Shown here in pieces: positions 1 through 5,100 of a stretch of DNA of 5,943 bases; the stretch's first letter is position 1, and each line of letters starts with the position of its first letter. Under the pieces are notes generated by a model. It had not been told where the DNA came from and ran no database searches. It was given only the letters and a program-made list of their open reading frames with translations. The position numbers and the translations under genes were made by a program. Source of the stretch: Phenylobacterium sp. (GTDB taxonomy: Bacteria > Pseudomonadota > Alphaproteobacteria > Caulobacterales > Caulobacteraceae); assembly GCA_019264505.1 (NCBI GenBank), contig JAHUZY010000064.1:1-5943 (forward strand), read 5' to 3'.

Positions 1-613
1 CAACCAGGACCGGCGCCTCCAGCCGGCCCATGGCCTCAACGTCCAGGGGCGGATTCTTCGCCTGAACGAAGGCCGCCAGGGCGCGGCGGTCCTCCCCCTG
101 CTCATCGGCGAAGTGGCGGAAGCTGCGCAGCATCGGGTGGCTGATGGTCTCAGGATCCTCGGCCAGCATGGCCTGGCTCATGGCGTCGGTGGGCGCGCCT
201 TCCACACGGGGCTCCAGCAGGCGTTCGCCCACGCCCCCCAGGATCAGATGGCCGATCCGGTCGGGCGCGGCCAGGGCGGCGGCCAGAGCCGTCCTCGCCC
301 CCATGGAATAGCCGAACACATCTACGCGCTCGAGCCCCAGATGATCGATCAGGGCGACCACGTCGCCGCCCAGGGCCTCACGTCCATAGGCGTCCGGATC
401 ATAGAGCTTTTCGCTCTCCCCATGGCCGCGCTGGTCAAGCGCCACGCAACGGGTCCCGCGCCGCTCCAGGGCGGCGTACCAGCCCGTTCGCCGCCACCCT
501 TCCTTGCGGTTGGAGGCGAAGCCATGGACCAGGATCATGGTGCGGGCGACGTCGCCCTGGGGCGGCAGATCGTCGAAAGCGATCTCGACGCCAGAATTTC
601 GGAATGAGGGCAT
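1..613 (-). CDS. Alpha/beta-fold hydrolase, C-terminus outside window
   Basis: About 204 residues are visible, starting MPSFRNSGVEIAFDD. Two hallmarks of the alpha/beta-hydrolase fold are present: the oxyanion-hole HG in LVHGF (His30-Gly31) and the nucleophile elbow GYSMG with Ser103 as predicted nucleophile. Between them, LDQRGHGES (residues 59-67) is the usual conserved loop after strand 4. The acid and the catalytic His should lie in the missing C-terminal part; the visible end (RLEAPVLV) is the strand that normally leads to the acid. The substrate cannot be told; such proteins are esterases, lipases, C-C hydrolases or haloperoxidase-like enzymes. No signal peptide is seen, so it is probably cytoplasmic. 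The start is constrained: a TAG lies in frame 27 nt upstream (641-643) with no ATG, GTG or TTG between it and the ATG. No Shine-Dalgarno precedes the ATG, suggesting leaderless translation. It is divergent from the unknown gene at 688. Confidence 0.9.
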   Translation of the reverse strand, partial: MPSFRNSGVEIAFDDLPPQGDVARTMILVHGFASNRKEGWRRTGWYAALERRGTRCVALDQRGHGESEKLYDPDAYGREALGGDVVALIDHLGLERVDVFGYSMGARTALAAALAAPDRIGHLILGGVGERLLEPRVEGAPTDAMSQAMLAEDPETISHPMLRSFRHFADEQGEDRRALAAFVQAKNPPLDVEAMGRLEAPVLV

Positions 614-620
614 TAAAGGC

Positions 621-640
621 TCGATAACGCAGTTATTCGA
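621..640. promoter_or_regulatory. Inverted repeat with candidate -10 element, divergent promoter region
   Basis: The 74-bp region between the divergent genes holds ATAAC-GCA-GTTAT (624-636), perfect 5-bp arms. If one T (637) is bulged, the pairing extends outward by TCG/CGA to cover 621-640. This A/T-rich patch stands out from the GC-rich surroundings. Read on the minus strand, GCGTTATC (630-623) matches 6 of 8 positions of the Caulobacter housekeeping -10 element GCTANAWC as I remember it. A start about 7 nt further on would fall close to the hydrolase ATG at 613. I see no convincing -35 element for either strand. The repeat could be an operator for one or both genes; this is inference from position only. 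Confidence 0.35.
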
Positions 641-687
641 CTATGGCCCGGAAGCCGCCGGAGAGCGGGTGATGGCAGGAGAGTGGA

Positions 688-1671
688 ATGGACGATATGC
701 GTCCCGATCAGTCGATCGAGGTCACCATGGACCGGATCGAGCGCGAGGCAAAGCGCGCGGCGCAAGCCAAGGCGGAGCAGGCGCGTTTCGGCGACACCGT
801 CGACGGCCGGCTCGGCCCCGCCGCCGAGGCCGAGGCGCTGGCCGCCAGGGTCGCCAGCCTTGTCCAGTGCCACCGCGTCCCCTACCGCCCGCGGGACTGG
901 GCGACGGTCGCCGCCCGCCCCCGGATCAACATCGTGCGCACCCATGAACGGGAAGCCGAGGCCCGTCAGGCGTTCCACGCCTATCGTCCGGGCTGGCTGG
1001 CCCAGCTGTTCGGTTCGGACCGGGAAAAACGTCGGCAGCTGGCCGCCCGGGTGGCGGAGGCCGCCAGCGAGGACGAACAGGCCTATCGCGTCGCCTGGCG
1101 GGACGCCCAGGCCAACAATGTGGAGATCGATTTCGCCTGCAAGCTGGCGGAACTCGACATGCGCACGATCAACGAGTCCCTGGCCGAGCACACCAAGCTG
1201 AGCGAGGTCTATGGCGCGGTCTCGCGGTTCCGGTTCGCCTCCCCGGCCAAGGGTAGCTTCCAGATCCAGATCGAGGCCCTGGACCTGGCCGAGATGCCGG
1301 CCGAAGAAGCTGAACGGCTGCCCCAAGGCCGGGCGGTCTTCCGCAAGGCGCCGTTGGGTCGGCGCCACCAGATGCAGGGCGCCAATGTCTGCGCGGTGGC
1401 CCTGAGGTTCGCCGTCGAGATGCTGGGCTTCCTGCCTCTGGACGCCGTCGAGGTGGTTGTGAACGGCGATCTGCGCGATCCCCAGACGGGTCTCTATGAG
1501 CGCCATCCGATCCTGCAGCTCACCCTGACCCATGCCCAGGCGGCCTCGGCGCCGTTCGAGCGGGCCGATCCCATGAGTCTGGCCGCCCAGCTGGGCGCCC
1601 GGATCAACTGGAGCATCCAGGGCGGCTTCGCCCCCATCGAATTGATCGGGCAGCCGGCCGAAGCCGCCTGA
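688..1671 (+). CDS. Uncharacterised conserved-type protein, 327 residues
   Basis: I cannot name a function. The N-terminal part (about 1-55) is charged and alanine-rich, likely helical, followed by HRVPYRPRDW (about 62-71) and AARPRINIV. A long helical, probably coiled-coil stretch rich in Ala, Arg and Glu follows, including the basic LFGSDREKRRQLAARV. The C-terminal third (about 210-320) looks like an alpha/beta domain: LPQGRAVFRKAPLGRRHQMQ, then ANVCAVALRFAVEMLGFLPL, then the strand VEVVVNG, an HPILQLTLT strand and a final GGFAPIEL. From memory this C-terminal pattern (basic segment, VC..(A/V)LR.A.E...LLP...V.V, PIL...(V/L), final GF..(I/V)) recurs in uncharacterised bacterial proteins, some with an N-terminal DUF4236; this is unverified. 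No signal peptide or membrane segment is evident. AGGAG (677-681) lies 6 nt before the ATG and fixes the start. It converges on the Rieske gene with 10 bp between stops and no clear terminator. Confidence 0.85.
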   Translation: MDDMRPDQSIEVTMDRIEREAKRAAQAKAEQARFGDTVDGRLGPAAEAEALAARVASLVQCHRVPYRPRDWATVAARPRINIVRTHEREAEARQAFHAYRPGWLAQLFGSDREKRRQLAARVAEAASEDEQAYRVAWRDAQANNVEIDFACKLAELDMRTINESLAEHTKLSEVYGAVSRFRFASPAKGSFQIQIEALDLAEMPAEEAERLPQGRAVFRKAPLGRRHQMQGANVCAVALRFAVEMLGFLPLDAVEVVVNGDLRDPQTGLYERHPILQLTLTHAQAASAPFERADPMSLAAQLGARINWSIQGGFAPIELIGQPAEAA

Positions 1672-1681
1672 TCCCCAGGCT

Positions 1682-2782
1682 CTAGCTGCGCCAGCGCAGG
1701 CGGGCGGGCTCCACGGGATTGACGAAGGCGCGGCCCTCCCGCCGGCTCTGGGTCCATTCCCGCTTGAGCTGCTGATACCACTTGGCCTGGCGGTCGGCGT
1801 CGTCGATCCACAGCAGGCTGGTGTCGTAGCGCAGGCCCTCGTTCTGCAGGTTCACCATGTCGCCGTCCTGCCGCAGGAAGGCCCGGGCGCCGGCCGCGAT
1901 CAGCGGCTGCAGGAACCAGAAGGCCGGATGGTCGGACCAGACGATCTGGGTGATCTGCGTCTGGCTGGCGTTGAGCGGCGTCAGGCAGGTGAGCGACAGG
2001 ACCTGGCGCTTGCCCACGGTCACATGCTCCCAGCGCAGGCCTGGGATCCGGAAGGTGATCTCGGTCAGCGGCTGGCCGCCGAGGATGGCGTAGGCGCGAC
2101 TGTTCTTGGACGGCTCGTGCCGCACCATGGCGAAGCCGGCCTCGCGCGGTTCGAACGGCTTTGATTTTTCGTGCTGGCTCTTGGCCGAGCGCCACCACCA
2201 CTGCTGATGCACATAGGGGCCATGCGCTGGGTCCATCAGGCCCACCACCGCATGGTCGATATGCGCGTCGAAGGTCATGCGGTCGACCAGCTTGGGCTTG
2301 CCGCCCACGACCCCAGGGAAGACCGGCGGATCTATGTCCGGCTCGCCGTCGAACCGCGGATCGGCGCTCATCCAGATGAAGACCAGACCTTGGCTCTCGC
2401 GCACCGGGAAGCGGCGGACCTTGATCTTGCTGACGTCCATGGCCTGGTCGGCCACCAGGGAGGGGATGGCGGTGCAGGCGCCGTCCAGGCCAAAGCGCCA
2501 GCCGTGATAGGGGCATTCGACGCTTTCGCGTCCGTCGGCCTCGGCGGTCAGCTTGCCGGCCGACAAGGGCGCAGCCCGATGGGGGCAGATGTCGCGCACG
2601 GCGTAGGCCTCGCCCTTGCGGCCCCGGCCGATCAGGATCGGTTCCCCCAGGATTTCGAAGCGCTGCAGCTTGCCGGGCTTCAGGTCCGAGGACAGGGCGG
2701 CGAAGTACCAGATGTCGGTGAGGAAGCCCTCGCCGAAGCGGGGCCCTTTCGCGGTGGAGGTTTTGCTGTCGCCTTCGGCCAT
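1682..2782 (-). CDS. Rieske [2Fe-2S] non-heme iron oxygenase, alpha subunit
   Basis: The protein (366 residues) has the two-domain layout of single-component-type Rieske oxygenases. The N-terminal Rieske domain binds [2Fe-2S] through C66-P-H68 and C90-P-Y-H93, followed by GWRF. The C-terminal catalytic domain has D184-P-A-H187-G-P-Y-V-H192, the D-x2-H-x4-H motif giving two His ligands of the mononuclear iron. D306 in RQDGDMVNLQ is the likely third ligand. Such enzymes use O2 and electrons from a reductase or ferredoxin to hydroxylate or demethylate aromatic or other hydrophobic substrates; VanA- or pheophorbide-oxygenase-like groups fit best. The substrate cannot be told, and no reductase or ferredoxin gene is in the window. 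The Rieske spacer (21 residues between H68 and C90) is a little longer than the usual 15-17. An in-frame ATG at 2851 would add 23 residues and overlap the glucosidase gene; I prefer 2782, which has a weak AGAAG five bases upstream and leaves a normal lead before the conserved WYF. It follows the glucosidase gene by 37 nt. Confidence 0.92.
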   Translation of the reverse strand: MAEGDSKTSTAKGPRFGEGFLTDIWYFAALSSDLKPGKLQRFEILGEPILIGRGRKGEAYAVRDICPHRAAPLSAGKLTAEADGRESVECPYHGWRFGLDGACTAIPSLVADQAMDVSKIKVRRFPVRESQGLVFIWMSADPRFDGEPDIDPPVFPGVVGGKPKLVDRMTFDAHIDHAVVGLMDPAHGPYVHQQWWWRSAKSQHEKSKPFEPREAGFAMVRHEPSKNSRAYAILGGQPLTEITFRIPGLRWEHVTVGKRQVLSLTCLTPLNASQTQITQIVWSDHPAFWFLQPLIAAGARAFLRQDGDMVNLQNEGLRYDTSLLWIDDADRQAKWYQQLKREWTQSRREGRAFVNPVEPARLRWRS

Positions 2783-2793
2783 GGCGTCTTCTA

Positions 2794-2814
2794 GCGGGGC
2801 TTTGAGCGCCCCGC
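2794..2814 (-). promoter_or_regulatory. Hairpin between glucosidase and oxygenase genes, next to the RBS
   Basis: Perfect 7-bp arms GCGGGGC (2794-2800) and GCCCCGC (2808-2814) flank a 7-nt loop. On the transcript the stem begins 5 nt after the glucosidase stop and ends one nucleotide before the weak Shine-Dalgarno-like AGAAG (2792-2788) of the oxygenase. No U-run follows on either strand, so it is not a canonical intrinsic terminator. It could limit ribosome access to the oxygenase start, protect an upstream mRNA 3' end after processing, or act as a weak attenuator. The pairing is seen; the role is inference. Confidence 0.45.
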
Positions 2815-2819
2815 ACCTG

Positions 2820-4430
2820 TCATGAGGGATGTTTGAGGAACCGGCAGGCATAGGGACCCAGGGCCAGCCCGCCCGGGAGCGGCTCGCAGATCCCAGAAGC
2901 GACCGGCAGCATCTCGCCGCCCGTCAGGCTCGGGTGTTCGGCCCGGGCGGTGCGGCCGCTCATGTTGAAGACGCAGGCCACGGTCTGTCCCTCATGGCGG
3001 CGCAGGAAGGCCAGGATGGGCTCGGGCGTCTCGAGGAATTCGATCTCCCCGTGGGTCAGGGCCCGGGAGGCCTTGCGCAGGGTGATCATCTGCCGGGCGA
3101 AGGCCAGGGTGGACTTGGGGTCCAGCTCCTGGCGATCGACGGCGAGCGGGCGGTGGGTCTCGGCCGCCGGCAGCCAGGCCGACCCGTTGGAGAAGCCCAG
3201 ATGGGCGGCCTCAGCCTGCCAGGGCATGGGGGTGCGCGCCCCGTCGCGGCCCTTGGCGATGGGCCAGTAGAGGTCGCCCACCGGATCGCGAAGTTCGCCG
3301 CGGGAGAGTTCGGCCTCGGGCAGGCCCAGCTCCTCGCCCTGATACAGCAGGATGGTGCCGCGCAGGGCCATCAGCAGGGCCAGCATCAGCTTGGCCACCG
3401 GCGCCCCGGCGTCTGGCCCGCCGAACCGGGTCACGGTGCGGGCCACATCGTGGTTGCAGAACGAGATGGTCGGCCAGTGGCCCGGATGGGCGCCCAGGGT
3501 CTGGTAGTGGTCCTTGAACACCTGGGCGGCCATCCGCCTGGCCTTCAGCAGGACGAAGGTATAGGCCGAATGCAGCCCCTCATCGGGGGCGCAATAGGCG
3601 CCGCAGCGCTCCTCTTCCTCCGAAAATTCCCCGAACACGAAGCGGTCGGGACCGTGCGCCTCCACCCGGCGGCGGACCTCGTCCAGCAGCGGGATGTTCT
3701 CCGGCAGGTTGGAGTCGAACAGGTGCCTCTGCATGTCGCTGGCATGGCCCCAGTCGGCCTTGGTGCGCTCCGCGGGCGGGACGGCCGGATTATCGGTCAG
3801 GGCGTCGTCGTGGAGAAAGGCGTTGGCCACATCCAGGCGGAAGCCGTCGGCTCCACGCTCGAGCCAGGTGTCGAGCACCTTCAGGGCCGCGTCCTTGGCC
3901 GCAGGCTGGCGCCAGTTGAGCTTGGGCTGCTGGCGCAGGAACTTGTGGTGATAGTGCTGGCGCCGCGCTGGCTGATAGGCCCAGGCTGGGCCGCCGAAGA
4001 CGCTCAGCCAGTTGTTGGGCGCGGTCCCGTCATCGGCGGGATCAGCCCAGACATACCAGTCAGCCTTGTCGCCCTCTGGCCCCTCGTCGCGGCTGGCGGC
4101 GAACCAGGGGTGTTCGTCGGAGGTGTGTGACAGCACCTCATCCAGCAGAACCTTCAGGCCCCGGGCGTGGGCGGCCTCCGTCAAGGCCTGGAAGTCGGCG
4201 ACCGAGCCATAGTCGGGGTGGACGTCGTCATAGTCGGCGACGTCATAGCCCCAGTCCCGATTGGGCGAGGGGTGGATGGGGGAGAGCCAGATCGCATCGA
4301 CCCCGAGACTCTTCAGATAGTCCAGCTTGGCCATGACGCCCGCAAGGTCGCCATGGCCGTCGCCGTCGCTGTCAAAGAAGCTGCGGACGTAGATGTGGTA
4401 GACCACCGCCCCCTTCCACCAGGGGCCCAT
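2820..4430 (-). CDS. GH13 family alpha-glucosidase
   Basis: The 536 residues match the usual length of proteobacterial GH13 alpha-glucosidases. The protein opens with WWKGAVVYHIYVRSF, then the calcium-binding-type loop DSDGDGHGDL (20-29). Conserved regions are in order: D97-EVLSH102 (region I), GFRLD200VAN with D200 as nucleophile (region II), FGE268F with E268 as acid/base (region III) and FCNHD328 as transition-state stabiliser (region IV). All three catalytic acids are intact, so the enzyme should be active. It should release glucose from the non-reducing end of short alpha-glucosides such as maltose or isomaltose. Val201 directly after the nucleophile is the residue linked to alpha-1,6 preference in yeast isomaltase, where maltases have Thr. 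Region I has Ser in place of the common Asn before His102, which I recall as frequent in subfamily 23. No signal peptide is seen, so it is likely cytoplasmic and needs a sugar importer not present here. The ATG lies 1 nt after the ClpP-like stop (TGAGATG) without a strong own RBS, so translational coupling is likely. Confidence 0.94.
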   Translation of the reverse strand: MGPWWKGAVVYHIYVRSFFDSDGDGHGDLAGVMAKLDYLKSLGVDAIWLSPIHPSPNRDWGYDVADYDDVHPDYGSVADFQALTEAAHARGLKVLLDEVLSHTSDEHPWFAASRDEGPEGDKADWYVWADPADDGTAPNNWLSVFGGPAWAYQPARRQHYHHKFLRQQPKLNWRQPAAKDAALKVLDTWLERGADGFRLDVANAFLHDDALTDNPAVPPAERTKADWGHASDMQRHLFDSNLPENIPLLDEVRRRVEAHGPDRFVFGEFSEEEERCGAYCAPDEGLHSAYTFVLLKARRMAAQVFKDHYQTLGAHPGHWPTISFCNHDVARTVTRFGGPDAGAPVAKLMLALLMALRGTILLYQGEELGLPEAELSRGELRDPVGDLYWPIAKGRDGARTPMPWQAEAAHLGFSNGSAWLPAAETHRPLAVDRQELDPKSTLAFARQMITLRKASRALTHGEIEFLETPEPILAFLRRHEGQTVACVFNMSGRTARAEHPSLTGGEMLPVASGICEPLPGGLALGPYACRFLKHPS

Positions 4431-4431
4431 C

Positions 4432-5037
4432 TCAGACCGCCGTCGCGTTCTCGATGATCTTCGAGACCAGACCGTACTCGACGGCCTTCTCGGCGTTCAT
4501 CCAGAAGTTCCGCTCGGTGTCGGTGACCACCTTGTCATAGGGCTGGCCGGTTTCGCGGGCGATGATGCGGTTGACCCGCTCACGCATCTTCACGATCTCC
4601 TCGGCCTCGATCTGAATGTCCGAGGCCTGGCCCCGCACGCCGCCCATGGGCTGGTGCAGCAGGAAGCGGGTGTTGGGCAGGCAGAAGCGGTTTTCCTTGG
4701 TGGCGCCCAGGAAGATGTGCGCGCCGGCGCTGGCCACCCAGCCGGTGCCGATCACCTTCACCTGCGGACCGCAGTAGCGGATCATGTCGTGGACGGTGTC
4801 GCCGCTTTCCACGTGGCCGCCGGGGGAATTGACGAAGACCTTGATGTCGCCCTTGCCGTCCGAGGCCAGGGCCAGCAGCTGGGCCGAGACGCGCTCGGCC
4901 AACCGCATGTCGATCTCGCCGAAGATGAGGACGGTGCGCGACTTGAACAGGGCGTTCTGCACCGGCCCGGCGCTCATCGGCATGTCGGGAAGGCGGCCCT
5001 TGTCGTCGTCGTCTTCATCTTCGAGACGGAAACCCAT
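4432..5037 (-). CDS. clpP: ClpP-like serine protease subunit with Ser-His-Asn triad
   Basis: This 201-residue protein has the ClpP fold signature: oxyanion segment VNSPGG (69-74), nucleophile Ser103 in GWVASAGA (E. coli form GQAASMGA), His128 in RFLLHQPMGG, the QASDIQIEAEEI helix and C-terminal AVEYGLVSKII. Canonical ClpP forms a 14-subunit chamber that degrades proteins fed by ClpX or ClpA. The expected catalytic Asp (E. coli D171 in TERDR) is Asn here: TERN177F, codon AAC at 4507-4509. The N-terminus is also unusual, with EDEDDDDKG (6-14) in place of the normal axial-loop region, and the YDIYSRLL-type segment before the first strand is replaced by GPVQNALFKSR. It is probably a specialised ClpP paralogue; the housekeeping clpP, usually beside clpX, is not in this window. 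Its activity and its ATPase partner cannot be told. AGGAG (5048-5044), 6 nt upstream, supports this ATG over internal Met19 or Met21. It lies 63 nt after the peptidase gene and 1 nt before the glucosidase gene. Confidence 0.93.
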   Translation of the reverse strand: MGFRLEDEDDDDKGRLPDMPMSAGPVQNALFKSRTVLIFGEIDMRLAERVSAQLLALASDGKGDIKVFVNSPGGHVESGDTVHDMIRYCGPQVKVIGTGWVASAGAHIFLGATKENRFCLPNTRFLLHQPMGGVRGQASDIQIEAEEIVKMRERVNRIIARETGQPYDKVVTDTERNFWMNAEKAVEYGLVSKIIENATAV

Positions 5038-5076
5038 TACGCTCTCCTAGATTCATCAGTGGGGCGGAACGTGCGA

Positions 5077-5097
5077 CTTGCAGCGCCCCGCCGCAAG
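5077..5097 (-). terminator. Stem-loop after the M20 peptidase gene, possible terminator
   Basis: Three nucleotides after the peptidase stop, the minus-strand transcript can form an 8-bp stem (CTTGCGGC with GCTGCAAG, one G-U pair) with a 5-nt GGGGC loop. No U-run follows, so termination would be weak or Rho-assisted. The rest of the 63-bp gap (5038-5100) holds the ClpP-like RBS but no promoter I can support. An alternative pairing, GGGGCG (5061-5066) with CGCCCC (5084-5089), has a 17-nt loop and would compete with this stem. Whether the stem separates the peptidase from the ClpP-like gene is open. Confidence 0.35.
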
Positions 5098-5100
5098 GGG

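Noticed and set aside
613..1533. A 306-residue open frame on the minus strand opposite the unknown gene
   Set aside because: The plus-strand gene has a good RBS and a plausible domain pattern. The antisense frame is His/Gly/Leu-rich with no motif and is the usual high-GC shadow.
1686..1699. CTGCGC-CA-GCGCAG inverted repeat just after the convergent gene ends, as a terminator
   Set aside because: It lies inside the last codons of the oxygenase gene, has a 2-nt loop unless the end pair opens, and is not followed by a U-run on either strand.
1494..2816. A 440-residue Arg/Pro/Gly-rich open frame overlapping the oxygenase in another frame of the same strand
   Set aside because: The oxygenase frame holds the complete Rieske and iron-binding motifs; this frame has the low-complexity composition of a shifted high-GC reading.
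2783..2851. Longer oxygenase start at the ATG at 2851
   Set aside because: It would overlap the glucosidase gene by 32 nt, place the perfect hairpin inside the coding region and add 23 residues unlike the family lead sequence. No Shine-Dalgarno precedes it. It is not fully excluded.
2829..4130. A 433-residue open frame on the plus strand opposite the GH13 gene
   Set aside because: It is fully antisense to a gene with all catalytic motifs intact. Long antisense frames are expected in high-GC DNA with G/C at third positions, and the translation (Gly/Gln/Val/Ala-rich) shows no recognisable domain.
5004..5004. DDDDK in the ClpP-like protein as an enteropeptidase-type processing site
   Set aside because: Enteropeptidase is an animal gut enzyme; the match comes from a GAC codon run and has no expected meaning in a bacterium.
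5050..5057. GATGAATC on the minus strand as a -10 element for the ClpP-like gene
   Set aside because: It matches 6 of 8 positions of the Caulobacter -10 pattern but has no -35 partner. A start at the normal distance would fall in the AGGAG site that the gene seems to use.
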